In this document: positions 24,698 to 32,682 of the stretch, in pieces
How the letters are laid out: each line of letters starts with the position of its first letter
Position numbering within the stretch: position 1 is the stretch's first letter
NCBI GenBank assembly: GCA_017523995.1
Contig: JAFWUX010000003.1
Location: 1 to 57,150 of the forward strand
Source: Oscillospiraceae bacterium
Lineage (GTDB): Bacteria; Bacillota_A; Clostridia; Oscillospirales; Ruminococcaceae
DNA: 57,150 nt
Direction of reading: 5' to 3'
Notes under the pieces: model-generated
Told to the model about the DNA's origin: nothing
What the model saw: only the letters and a program-made list of their open reading frames with translations
Databases searched by the model: none
Made by a program: the position numbers and the translations under genes

Positions 24698-26941
24698 TTA
24701 TGGTTCGGCTTGATTGGCAGCGGGCAGTGCGCGGTGTTCTCTGCGGTACTGCAGTGCGGTGATGCCGCATTTCTCCTTGAACTGCCGCATAAAATGCGAC
24801 TCGTTCCGGTAGCCGCACTGCAGGGCGATCTCCTGAATGCGCAGCTCCGTATACTGCAGCAGCTTCTGTGCCTTGCCGATGCGTGCATTGATGATATCGT
24901 CCATGCAGCTTGCAGAGAAATACTGCTTATAGAGCCGCTGCAGGTGGCTCCGGCTGATGCCGATTTCCGCTGCAATATCTGCGATGTTCCAGTCGCGCTG
25001 CGGCTCTGCGATGATCTCACCGCGCAGACGCAGGAGCTGTTCCTTGTAATCCGGCGCAAATCCGGTTTCCGCTGCAGTGCGGTCCAGAACCGCCTGCTCA
25101 CAGGCTTCTGTTTCTGTGGCAGCCTGCGCAAGCGAACTGCATGTCAGCCAGCTTGTCACCGCAGTCAGATGCGGCAGGGCAGCGCCCGTTTTTCCGAGCA
25201 GATGCTGCATTCTATGCTCTGCCTTTGTCATGATATCGACAGAAACCGCTGCATCGTCCGTCTCCGGTTCTGCCTGCAGAATCAGCGCAAAGACGCGCGG
25301 CTGCATACGGGCGAGAAATCCGTTCTCCGGCAGGATATCACGCAGCGCATTGGCAAGCAGCAGCGCCGTATCGTATTCGGGGGCAGCGTGCGGTGAATCG
25401 GCAAAGCTCAGCATGATCAGCAGCGGCACACCGTCCTCACACTGCAGCAGCCTGTGCAGATGCTCGGCAAGCCCGCGGCGGTTATAGAGACCGGTCTCAG
25501 GATCATGCGTGGAGAGCACTGCCATCTGTTCGCGCCGGTAGTCGGCGTAGAGCGCCTGCTGCAGCTGATATAATCCGTGCGCTGCCGCATCGCACCAGCC
25601 GGTGTAATATTCATCCGGCTCCATGTCCAAAGGTGTGCGGTAAGCAGTTGCGATGTATCCGAAAATCTGCCCGTGGGTGTGCAGAGAGGTCATCAGAATC
25701 AGCATCGGCTCGTGCAGCTTCTGCAGTGCCGGCAGAATCTCCCGCGTATCAAAGAGATACTGATCCGGCGCATTCTGCCCGCGGCGTTTGGAGAGCGCGA
25801 GCAGCATCTGCTCCGGATAGCCGTGCTGCCGGATGATCTCCGGATGCGCGAAATCCATGCACCAGTCTGCGCAGAGACAGACATCCAGCCAGAGCCAGTT
25901 CAGCAGCACATGCCCGACGCTGTCTATCTTCCGGATCCAGCCGTTCAGATCTGCGGCGCCGCCTGTCTGCGCAAACAGATTGGCGGCAAGGAAAGTCCGC
26001 TTCTGAATCTGATTCTGCACCCTTGCGCGGATATATTCTGTGAGCGCGGAATCGGCACTCTGCTGCGTTTTTGCAGGATCGCAGCCGCAGCTTTCACCGT
26101 AGCGAATGGTCTGCCGGATATCGGAGACGCCGGTCGGTTCGCCGGTGATCATCTCGTGCAGCATCAAGGCGGCATCTGCGCCGTACTGCCGCTCGCGCCC
26201 CTCAATCGTTGTGATGCGCGGGCGGTTGAGCCATGAATCCCAGCTGCCGTCATAGCCGGTGATGCGGATGTCATCGGGGACTGCGATGCCGTTCTGCATC
26301 AGAGATTCGCAGAGCGCGGCTGCCATGACATCGCTGGCGCAGACAACTGCATCCGGCTTCGGGATGGTGCCCGCTGCGATCTTTCTGCCGATCTCAGCAG
26401 GGATATCCCGCCAGAATCCGCCGTAGAAAACGCACGCATCGGTAAACGGCAGACCGGCTTCGTGCATGGCCTGCCGCCATCCGGCGATGCGCTCCTCGGA
26501 GGCGCGGCTGTCCTCATTTCCGGAGATGCAGTAGATTGTTCTGCAGCCGTGCACTTCGATCATGTGCTTTGTGATCCGGTACATGCTTTCCTGCTGGCGC
26601 GGCCGGATATTCTCGAACGGGAGCAGGTCTTCTCCCATGACAAGGCAGGGGATATTTGTCTGCATCAGTTTCCGCCGGATGCTGCTGCATACCTGCTGAT
26701 TGTGAAAGCGCTCCGCTGCAAACAGGATGCCGTCGAGCTGCTGCATCGCGGGCAGTGTATAGATGTTTTCCAGTCCGCGGATATAGCTGTCCTGCTGCAG
26801 ATCCATGTGTGAATCGTAGATTCCGGTATATACGAAAACATCGTAGGCAAGTGCTTTTGCTGTATCAAAAAAGCCCTGCAGCATTTCGTAGTCCAGCGGG
26901 TCTGTGACCGTCGGCAGGATGACGCCGAGCCGCTTCAGCAA
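24698..26941 (-). CDS. LacI-type sensor plus degenerate GGDEF plus AraC DNA-binding regulator
   Basis: A 747-aa regulator starting at TTG (26941) behind GGGAGGGG. Residues 1-290 form a periplasmic-binding/LacI-type sugar sensor (LKRLGVILPTVTDPLDYEML, PDAVVCASDVMAAAL, DDIRITGYDGSWDS). A middle region leads into a GGDEF-like start (STHDPETGLYNRRGLAEHL) without a recognisable GGDEF signature, so cyclase activity is unlikely. An AraC/XylS HTH pair ends the protein (IADIAAEIGISRSHLQRLYKQYF, ALQCGYRNESHFMRQFK). There is no signal peptide, so it is cytoplasmic. A plausible target is the xylan esterase downstream of the divergent bioB, but nothing in the sequence proves this. Confidence 0.92.
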   Translation of the reverse strand: MLKRLGVILPTVTDPLDYEMLQGFFDTAKALAYDVFVYTGIYDSHMDLQQDSYIRGLENIYTLPAMQQLDGILFAAERFHNQQVCSSIRRKLMQTNIPCLVMGEDLLPFENIRPRQQESMYRITKHMIEVHGCRTIYCISGNEDSRASEERIAGWRQAMHEAGLPFTDACVFYGGFWRDIPAEIGRKIAAGTIPKPDAVVCASDVMAAALCESLMQNGIAVPDDIRITGYDGSWDSWLNRPRITTIEGRERQYGADAALMLHEMITGEPTGVSDIRQTIRYGESCGCDPAKTQQSADSALTEYIRARVQNQIQKRTFLAANLFAQTGGAADLNGWIRKIDSVGHVLLNWLWLDVCLCADWCMDFAHPEIIRQHGYPEQMLLALSKRRGQNAPDQYLFDTREILPALQKLHEPMLILMTSLHTHGQIFGYIATAYRTPLDMEPDEYYTGWCDAAAHGLYQLQQALYADYRREQMAVLSTHDPETGLYNRRGLAEHLHRLLQCEDGVPLLIMLSFADSPHAAPEYDTALLLANALRDILPENGFLARMQPRVFALILQAEPETDDAAVSVDIMTKAEHRMQHLLGKTGAALPHLTAVTSWLTCSSLAQAATETEACEQAVLDRTAAETGFAPDYKEQLLRLRGEIIAEPQRDWNIADIAAEIGISRSHLQRLYKQYFSASCMDDIINARIGKAQKLLQYTELRIQEIALQCGYRNESHFMRQFKEKCGITALQYRREHRALPAANQAEP

Positions 26942-26975
26942 AGTGATCCCCTCCCTTCATGTTGATCTGTAGACA

Positions 26976-27004
26976 GTATAGCATGCTTTGCGGAAATTGT
27001 CAAT
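26976..27004 (-). promoter_or_regulatory. probable promoter of the AraC-type regulator
   Basis: On the minus strand TATACT (26981-26976) lies 17 nt downstream of a TTGACA-like box near 27000. It drives the regulator gene divergently from bioB. The exact -35 coordinates are less certain than the -10. Confidence 0.65.
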
Positions 27005-27038
27005 TATACAGACCGCCGCACTGCCGGTCAGAGATATG

Positions 27039-27070
27039 TTGTCAACCTATCTGATGTATACGGTTGACAA
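27039..27070 (+). promoter_or_regulatory. BirA (biotin repressor) operator
   Basis: A perfect palindrome, TTGTCAACC (27039-27047), N14, GGTTGACAA (27062-27070), matches the known bacterial BirA operator pattern (TTGTxAACC-N14/16-GGTTxACAA). It overlaps the bioB -35 box, so bound BirA would block transcription when biotin is plentiful. Confidence 0.92.
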
Positions 27071-27092
27071 TCGAGCGGCGAAGTGGTATAAT
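27064..27092 (+). promoter_or_regulatory. bioB promoter
   Basis: TTGACA (27064-27069), 17 nt, TATAAT (27087-27092) is a perfect consensus. The -35 box is embedded in the right half of the BirA operator. Confidence 0.92.
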
Positions 27093-27127
27093 ACCGGAAG
27101 AATCATTCTTTGGATAAGGAGCGCATT

Positions 27128-28093
27128 ATGGATATTGAAGCAATGACCGGAGAAATCATCGCCGGAAGAAGACTGAACAGAGCGGATGATCTGCAGGTTC
27201 TGCTGCAGACAGACCTGCGCACACTGACCGCATGTGCAGACCGGCTCCGGCGGCATTTCAGCGGCGATGCTGCCAATCTGTGCAGCATCATAAACGGGCG
27301 CAGCGGACGATGTTCCGAGAACTGCAAATTCTGTGCGCAGTCGGCGCATTACTGCACCGGTATCGAGGAATACGGCTTTCTCGGGCAGGAGAAGATCGCG
27401 GCGGAGTGTCAGCACAATGCGGAACAGGGCGTGCACCGCTTTGCGATTGTGACAGCAGGGCGCAGACTCTCCGGCGCAGAATTTGAACAGGCACTCGAAG
27501 CCTTCCGCAGGCTCTCCCGCACGCAGCATGTCGGGCTGTGTGCTTCATTCGGATTGCTGGAGCCAGAGCAGTTTGTGCAGCTGCGTGAAGCGGGCGTGAC
27601 GCGATATCACGCCAATATCGAGACCTCGCGGCGGAACTTTCCGAATATCTGCACAACGCACACATTTGACGATAAGCTGACATGCATCCGCAGGGCAAAG
27701 GCGGCAGGGTTGGAGGTCTGTTCCGGCGGCATCATCGGGATGGGCGAGAGCTGGGCGGACCGCATTGACATGGCGCTGACGCTTGCCGAACTCGGCGTCC
27801 GGTCTGTCCCGATCAATGCGCTGATCCCGATTGCCGGAACGCCGCTTGCGGATATTGAACGCATCACCGAACCGGATATTCTCCGCACTGTTGCGATCTT
27901 CCGGTTTCTGGTTCCCGAGGCGGATATCCGGCTTGCTGCGGGGCGCAATCTGATGACGAACTGCGGTGAACAGGCTTTCCGCTCCGGCGCCAACGCTGCG
28001 ATCACCGGCGATATGCTCACAACATCCGGCAACCGGATTCGGGAGGATATTGCAATGCTCAGCCGCATCGGATTTTCTGTGAAACAGGATTGA
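27128..28093 (+). CDS. bioB: biotin synthase (radical SAM)
   Basis: A 321-aa enzyme inserting sulfur into dethiobiotin to make biotin. It shows the radical-SAM cysteine motif in SENCKFCAQSAHYCTG, the second-cluster region (HANIETSRRNFPNICTTHTF), GGIIGMGESWADRIDMA, and the C-terminal LAAGRNLMTNCGEQAFRSGANAAITGDMLTT split by short spacers. The start is ATG 27128 with AAGGAG at 27116-27121; a TTG at 27110 lacks this spacing. No bioA, bioD, bioF or transporter gene is adjacent, so it is a stand-alone BirA-regulated gene. The organism may make biotin from imported dethiobiotin, or carry the other genes elsewhere. Confidence 0.97.
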   Translation: MDIEAMTGEIIAGRRLNRADDLQVLLQTDLRTLTACADRLRRHFSGDAANLCSIINGRSGRCSENCKFCAQSAHYCTGIEEYGFLGQEKIAAECQHNAEQGVHRFAIVTAGRRLSGAEFEQALEAFRRLSRTQHVGLCASFGLLEPEQFVQLREAGVTRYHANIETSRRNFPNICTTHTFDDKLTCIRRAKAAGLEVCSGGIIGMGESWADRIDMALTLAELGVRSVPINALIPIAGTPLADIERITEPDILRTVAIFRFLVPEADIRLAAGRNLMTNCGEQAFRSGANAAITGDMLTTSGNRIREDIAMLSRIGFSVKQD

Positions 28094-28248
28094 GTTGCTG
28101 CAATATATGCATAAAGCGCAAATTTTAAGAAGTTTTTGACGAAATTTAAGCAAATCTTTGCTAGACTTTCCCCTTGGTTATCATTTATAATGAATATACG
28201 GTGCGGATAACCGCATGCAGCCAATTCTTGATAAAGGGGGATTCGATT

Positions 28249-30600
28249 ATGAAAAAACACATCTCAGCACTGTCAGCGATGATGCTGGCAGCCACCACGC
28301 TGCTTTCACCGGGCTTCTGTAAGCCGGTTGAAACGGCAGCGGCAGCCGATCCGGTCCGGATCATGCCGGTCGGTGATTCCATCACAAACGGTGACGGCGA
28401 AACCGGCGGCTATCGGAAATATCTTGACTATGCACTCAAGCAGAAGAATATTTCCTTTGATATGGTCGGACCGAAAAAAGACATGAACGCATCATTCAAT
28501 TACAACGGACAGAACGTGCAGTATGACAGCGATCACGCCGGTTTCAGCGGATTCCAGATCAAGGAGGTGCCCGGCTGGGGACAGGCGCAGAACACCGGCA
28601 GTCTCTATAACGAGCTGAAAAACGGGAACAAGGTCAAGCAGTATGATCCGGATATCATTCTGCTGATCATCGGCACAAACGATATGACCGCGAACCGTGA
28701 TCTCGGCGCGTGTTCGGATGATCTGCATGCGCTGCTCGATTACATGCTCGAAAACATGGATCAGGACGGCATGATCTTCCTTGCATCCATCCCCGAATTT
28801 ACGGCATACGGCGGCAGTCCGCAGCGTGTCGGCAATTATAACAATACTGTCAAAAAGGTTGCGGAGGATTACAAAGGCTCCGGCAAGCATGTGCAGTTTG
28901 CGGATATCCACGGCTGCCTGAGCACTTCCGATCTCAGCAGCGACAATCTCCACCCGAGCGGCAAGGGCTATGAGAAAATGGGCAAGTTCTGGGCAGAGAC
29001 CATCGCGGATTATCTGGCGGGCAGCAGTCCTGCTGTCACGGATGAGCCGCAGCAGTCTGATCCTGCCGATACGCCTGCAACGCCTGCGCGCACCGGTTCC
29101 GAGCTGCTGTATTCCGATTTCGAGAGCGGACTTTCCGGCTGGACAGCGCGCGGCAGTGCATCGGTTGCGGTCAGCAAGACGGAGGCGGCAGGCGGCAAGC
29201 AGTCGGCAGCCGTGACGGACCGCAGCGACGCATGGAACGGCATCGCATATGATATCAGCAGTATTTGTCCGGCGGGCACGGTTATTGATGTATCCGCGAG
29301 TGTGAAGCAGACATCCGGTTCCGCGGTCAAATTCAAGATGACCGTTCAGTACGGCTCCGGCAACGGTGCGGAATATGACACCTTTGTTGAGGAGAGTGTC
29401 GCCTCCGGAAAATGGGGCACGCTTTCCGGTGAGCAGTATACCGTCAAGAGCGGGTCCTCGCCGGTGCTGTATATCGAAACAGATACCGACAAATGCGATT
29501 TCTATGTGGATGACATCATCGTGAAAAAAACGCCGGGCGCTGCACAGCCTGCGGTCTATAAGCTCGGCGATGTGGACGGTGACGGTGCGATCAATGCAGC
29601 CGACCTTTCCCACGCGAAAAAAGGCATGAAGGATAAGTTTGCGAACAACAGCATGAAGAAAATGGCGGATGTCAACTGTGACGGCAATGTCGATCAGACG
29701 GATATCGAATGGTTTGTGCAGTATCTGCTCGGCAAGGTCAGCGAATTCCCTGAGCCGCTGACGCCTGCAAAGGGCGACATGCGCACGATCTCGGAATATA
29801 CGCCGGTCTGTGAGGCGGAGCTCAAGCCGCTTGATTACGGCATCCTCGATGCAAAGGCCGGCACTGCTTACGGCACACTCAAGAAGGAATATTACAGATC
29901 GAAGGCGGCAAATAAGGATAAGCCCTATAACATCCTGCTTCCGGCGAACTACGATCCGAGCAGAGAATATCCGGTTCTCTATATCCTGCACGGCTATTAT
30001 GAGGACGAGGACAGACTGATGACCAAGGGCAACAACGGCGATGCCATGCGGACAAAGGAGCTTGTCGGAAACCTGATCGCACAGGGCAAGGCAGAGGAAA
30101 TGATCGTTGTCAGCCCGCTTGTCTTTACAAGTGCGACCATGAACAGCCCGAGCGGCATGGATAACCAGAGCAACGCTGCCTATGATGCATTCGTCGATGA
30201 TATCGTGGACAGCCTGATGCCGCATATCGAGAGCAAGTACAGCGTCGCGACCGGCAGAGAGAATACGGCAGTCACCGGCTTCTCGATGGGCGGCAGAGAA
30301 TCGCTCCAGATCGGCATGAAGTATGCGGATAAGTTCGGCTATGTCGGCGCAGCGTGTCCGGCACCGGGCGTTTCCGGCAGCTTCAAGTGGAGCAGCGAGG
30401 CAGAGGCGCCGTCGCTCGTGTACATCACCGCCGGTACTGCTGATGATGTTGTCGGCACCTCGATTCCGGAGGGCTACCACAACAACTTCACGAAGAACAA
30501 TGTCCCGAATATCTGGCAGGTCGTGCAGAACGGTCATCACGGCGATGATTCCATCCGCACACATTTCTACAATTTCGTGCAGTTTATTTTCAAGGCATAA
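28249..30600 (+). CDS. bifunctional xylan esterase: CE3-type SGNH esterase, CBM, internal dockerin, CE1-type esterase
   Basis: A 783-aa secreted enzyme with a signal peptide (about 1-33) and GGGGG ribosome site. The first domain is an SGNH acetylxylan esterase (CE3 type): GDS with Ser44, GTNDMT, and the Asp/His block DNLHPSG near 231-234. A CBM22-like beta-sandwich (about 270-430, SDFESGLSGWTARGSASV) follows. A type I dockerin lies inside the chain (about 438-498; LGDVDGDGAINAADLSHAKK, ADVNCDGNVDQTDIEWFVQYLL). The last domain is a CE1/feruloyl-esterase fold with nucleophile GFSMGG (Ser near 678) and His in NGHHGDD. It would strip acetyl and feruloyl groups from xylan on a cellulosome. The exact substrates are inferred. 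Confidence 0.93.
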   Translation: MKKHISALSAMMLAATTLLSPGFCKPVETAAAADPVRIMPVGDSITNGDGETGGYRKYLDYALKQKNISFDMVGPKKDMNASFNYNGQNVQYDSDHAGFSGFQIKEVPGWGQAQNTGSLYNELKNGNKVKQYDPDIILLIIGTNDMTANRDLGACSDDLHALLDYMLENMDQDGMIFLASIPEFTAYGGSPQRVGNYNNTVKKVAEDYKGSGKHVQFADIHGCLSTSDLSSDNLHPSGKGYEKMGKFWAETIADYLAGSSPAVTDEPQQSDPADTPATPARTGSELLYSDFESGLSGWTARGSASVAVSKTEAAGGKQSAAVTDRSDAWNGIAYDISSICPAGTVIDVSASVKQTSGSAVKFKMTVQYGSGNGAEYDTFVEESVASGKWGTLSGEQYTVKSGSSPVLYIETDTDKCDFYVDDIIVKKTPGAAQPAVYKLGDVDGDGAINAADLSHAKKGMKDKFANNSMKKMADVNCDGNVDQTDIEWFVQYLLGKVSEFPEPLTPAKGDMRTISEYTPVCEAELKPLDYGILDAKAGTAYGTLKKEYYRSKAANKDKPYNILLPANYDPSREYPVLYILHGYYEDEDRLMTKGNNGDAMRTKELVGNLIAQGKAEEMIVVSPLVFTSATMNSPSGMDNQSNAAYDAFVDDIVDSLMPHIESKYSVATGRENTAVTGFSMGGRESLQIGMKYADKFGYVGAACPAPGVSGSFKWSSEAEAPSLVYITAGTADDVVGTSIPEGYHNNFTKNNVPNIWQVVQNGHHGDDSIRTHFYNFVQFIFKA

Positions 30601-30614
30601 TCTGCAGATCAGAA

Positions 30615-30645
30615 AACAGCACTCCGGCTTCGGGGTGCTGTTTTT
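30615..30645 (+). terminator. rho-independent terminator after the esterase
   Basis: ACAGCACTCC (30616-30625) pairs with GGGGTGCTGT (30632-30641) with one G-T pair, followed by TTTT. Confidence 0.9.
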
Positions 30646-30671
30646 CGTACCGGAATATTGCAGGGCATAGA

Positions 30672-30700
30672 AAATGCAGAGCTGTAACTGCTCTGCATTT
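30672..30700. terminator. palindromic terminator, probably for the minus-strand membrane-protein operon
   Basis: AAATGCAGAGC (30672-30682) and GCTCTGCATTT (30690-30700) form a perfect 11-bp stem. On the minus strand the stem runs into ATTTTCT, 35 nt past the stop of the gene at 30735. Confidence 0.75.
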
Positions 30701-30734
30701 GTAATCCGTATGATATGCTCCCTGTTCTCTGCGT

Positions 30735-31349
30735 TCAGATCAGAATGACCGCAGCAATATACACAGCCGTCATGATGAGCGGAACCATGAGAAAGAACAT
30801 TCGGGATTTTTTACTTTCTGTATTCTGCGCATTCTTTAAGATGTCTGAATCCAGCAGCGCAAGTTTCGGGCATTTTTCCAGATATTTCACCGGAATTTCC
30901 TGCCCTTCTTCGCATGAAAGCGGATACAGCGCCTGCCTGCTTGTCAGGGGAGTCGGGGGGAATTCCTTAGAATACTCTTTTGCGCCCGCATGATATTTCA
31001 CAGTGAATGAAAAAAGCGCTTTCCTTACCCACTCATCCAAACCAAGCTGATCCGGACGCGGGATTTCTTTTACGGATTCGATAACCCCTTTTGTCTGTCT
31101 GCCGTGCTTCTCAATATACCCCCTGATAATGGGCTGACAGAGCGCGCATGCAAACAGGATATCTATCATCAGAACGATTATTCCGATGCCGGCTTTTATG
31201 ACGATTCCGGATACAGCCGCCGCCTGATCACCGGGGATGATACCCGCCACCGCCATCACGCCTATGACCGAGCCGATGACTGCTCCTGCAAGTATCCATC
31301 TGACCGTCATTCTGAAAGCGCGGCTGTCCTGCGGATCATATGTCTGCAT
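30735..31349 (-). CDS. multi-span membrane protein, DUF3592-like
   Basis: A 204-aa protein with three predicted membrane spans: residues about 14-38, about 48-72 and near the C-terminus (FFLMVPLIMTAVYIAAVILI). A soluble segment lies between the second and third. That segment (GVIESVKEI, FSFTVKYHAGAKEYSKEF, GQEIPVKYLEKCPKLALL) has the spacing seen in DUF3592-type beta domains, in which a Y-x-V-x-Y core precedes a short Pro-containing loop. AGGAGG precedes the ATG. It is 34 nt after the small membrane protein gene, likely in the same transcript. The function is unknown. Confidence 0.82.
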   Translation of the reverse strand: MQTYDPQDSRAFRMTVRWILAGAVIGSVIGVMAVAGIIPGDQAAAVSGIVIKAGIGIIVLMIDILFACALCQPIIRGYIEKHGRQTKGVIESVKEIPRPDQLGLDEWVRKALFSFTVKYHAGAKEYSKEFPPTPLTSRQALYPLSCEEGQEIPVKYLEKCPKLALLDSDILKNAQNTESKKSRMFFLMVPLIMTAVYIAAVILI

Positions 31350-31383
31350 GTTGTCTGACCTCCTGCTGTTCTGTGTCTGTGGT

Positions 31384-31638
31384 TTATTTTCTGCGGTTCT
31401 TGTATGCTTTGAGAAATCCGAAGCCGAAAAATATCAGCAGTCCGATGCTAAAGATGATCAATAAAAAATTTTTGTTGTGTATTCCCAAATAGAGAATGAA
31501 GCCGACAAATCCGCCGTAAACGGTCAGAAGTACCGCAGCCGCCGCTATGCGCAGAAACAGCGGAATCTTTTTATCCTGAACAGCCTGCAAAGAGCCGTCT
31601 ATGATAAGATCAAGCAGTATTTCAAATATCATTTCCAT
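31384..31638 (-). CDS. small membrane protein
   Basis: An 84-aa protein with two hydrophobic spans (IAAAAVLLTVYGGFVGFILYL and LLIIFSIGLLIFFGFGFL with a short loop) and a basic C-terminus (KAYKNRRK). AAAGGA lies 7 nt before the ATG, and a strong promoter is upstream at 31690-31718. It is probably co-transcribed with the larger membrane protein. No family is recognised. Confidence 0.75.
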   Translation of the reverse strand: MEMIFEILLDLIIDGSLQAVQDKKIPLFLRIAAAAVLLTVYGGFVGFILYLGIHNKNFLLIIFSIGLLIFFGFGFLKAYKNRRK

Positions 31639-31689
31639 GTCATAATCCTTTCGCAGTCAGGTTTGCGTCTCAATATGAAGTATGCTGTT

Positions 31690-31718
31690 ATTATAGCACA
31701 CCGTATCCGAAAAAGCAA
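31690..31718 (-). promoter_or_regulatory. promoter of the two membrane-protein genes
   Basis: On the minus strand TTGCTT (31718-31713), 17 nt, TATAAT (31695-31690), with an extended TGTGC before the -10 box. Confidence 0.82.
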
Positions 31719-31737
31719 GCTTCTTCATAGAAATTTA

Positions 31738-31770
31738 AGCCGCCGATGTGTCCGAAGCACACCGGCGGCT
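31738..31770 (-). terminator. terminator of the third sigma/anti-sigma/dockerin operon
   Basis: A long GC-rich hairpin has arms built on GCCGCCG and CGGCGGC (within 31739-31770). On the minus strand it is followed by TTAAATTTCT, a weak T tract. Confidence 0.6.
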
Positions 31771-31788
31771 GTTCGTCTTTATTCAGGA

Positions 31789-32652
31789 TCAATCGAGCTT
31801 TGCAATTTTGCGGAGAATTGCAATCACATCATCTCCGGTGAGACTGCCGTCACGGTTCATGTCAGCGTTTTGCTTGCCCCGTTCTGTAATAACTGCCGTA
31901 TTGTCCTCTGCGGCAAAGCGCGCAACCAGCACAGCATCCGAGACATCGACATTGTTGTCGCAGTTTGCATCGCCGTAGGGCGCATTCTCAATTTCCGGAT
32001 TGACTGTAGTAATCGGCTTGCCCTCAACAATCGGAACCACATTGATATGAAAATTGTCGATATTCTGCTCTTTGATGTAGTCACACACAGCAGCCCAGGC
32101 ATTGATCTCGGCATCCTGATGAAACTCAACTACGATTGGTTGATAGCCGGGATACTCTTTATCGCTGACTATCCTGGCATCCAGTCCGTTTTCCTTGACA
32201 AATGCAATCAGCATGGCGCGAATCTGCTCAATATCAGTAATTTTCTCTGCTTCCGCTGTTGTCATTGTCGTAGTAGTTGTTGTATTATCAGCAGTGGGAT
32301 TCGCTGTCATAATCGGGCTTCCGTCAGCGCAAGGAACCAAATTGAACGCAGTTCTTTCAATGGCGTTCTTTTCAGCAAATTCCAGAATCTGTCTGTTGGC
32401 GGATGTTTCCGAATCAAACTCTACGATGACAGTACCGGCATACTGCGGATATGCTTCATCGCTCACGCATTTGGCATCTATGTCACTCTCTGCGATATAC
32501 TGTGTAAACAGTTCGCGGATTGTATCAGAATCTGTAATCTTTTCAGCTGTGACCGCTGTTTCATCTGCGGATGCAGGAAATGCATTCCATACAGAAAAAG
32601 TCATCAGCATGGCAACAACCGTGCAGATGGTCGAAATGATACGCTTTTTCAT
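31789..32652 (-). CDS. secreted dockerin protein with two copies of the anti-sigma's outer domain
   Basis: A 287-aa exported protein with a signal peptide (about 1-29), then two ~85-residue repeats: DSDTIRELFTQYIAESDIDAK (first) and DIEQIRAMLIAFVKENGLDAR (second). Each continues through a VxxEFxxxxxxNxx strand and ends with a G-S/K-PI motif. A Thr-rich linker separates them. The C-terminus is a type I dockerin (GDANCDNNVDVSDAVLVARF, NADMNRDGSLTGDDVIAILRKI). The repeat recurs at the C-terminus of the adjacent anti-sigma-like protein. GGAGGGAG precedes the ATG, and the gene is 30 nt behind the anti-sigma gene in the same operon. The domain's role is unknown. Confidence 0.9.
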   Translation of the reverse strand: MKKRIISTICTVVAMLMTFSVWNAFPASADETAVTAEKITDSDTIRELFTQYIAESDIDAKCVSDEAYPQYAGTVIVEFDSETSANRQILEFAEKNAIERTAFNLVPCADGSPIMTANPTADNTTTTTTMTTAEAEKITDIEQIRAMLIAFVKENGLDARIVSDKEYPGYQPIVVEFHQDAEINAWAAVCDYIKEQNIDNFHINVVPIVEGKPITTVNPEIENAPYGDANCDNNVDVSDAVLVARFAAEDNTAVITERGKQNADMNRDGSLTGDDVIAILRKIAKLD

Positions 32653-32682
32653 ATTTCTCCCTCCTTGCTTATCATCGGTTTG

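Noticed and set aside
28492..30564. 690-codon minus-strand frame opposite the esterase
   Set aside because: It mirrors the CE3-CBM-dockerin-CE1 gene, whose active-site motifs are clear. The Cys/Ile/Arg-rich minus product is typical of a shadow frame.
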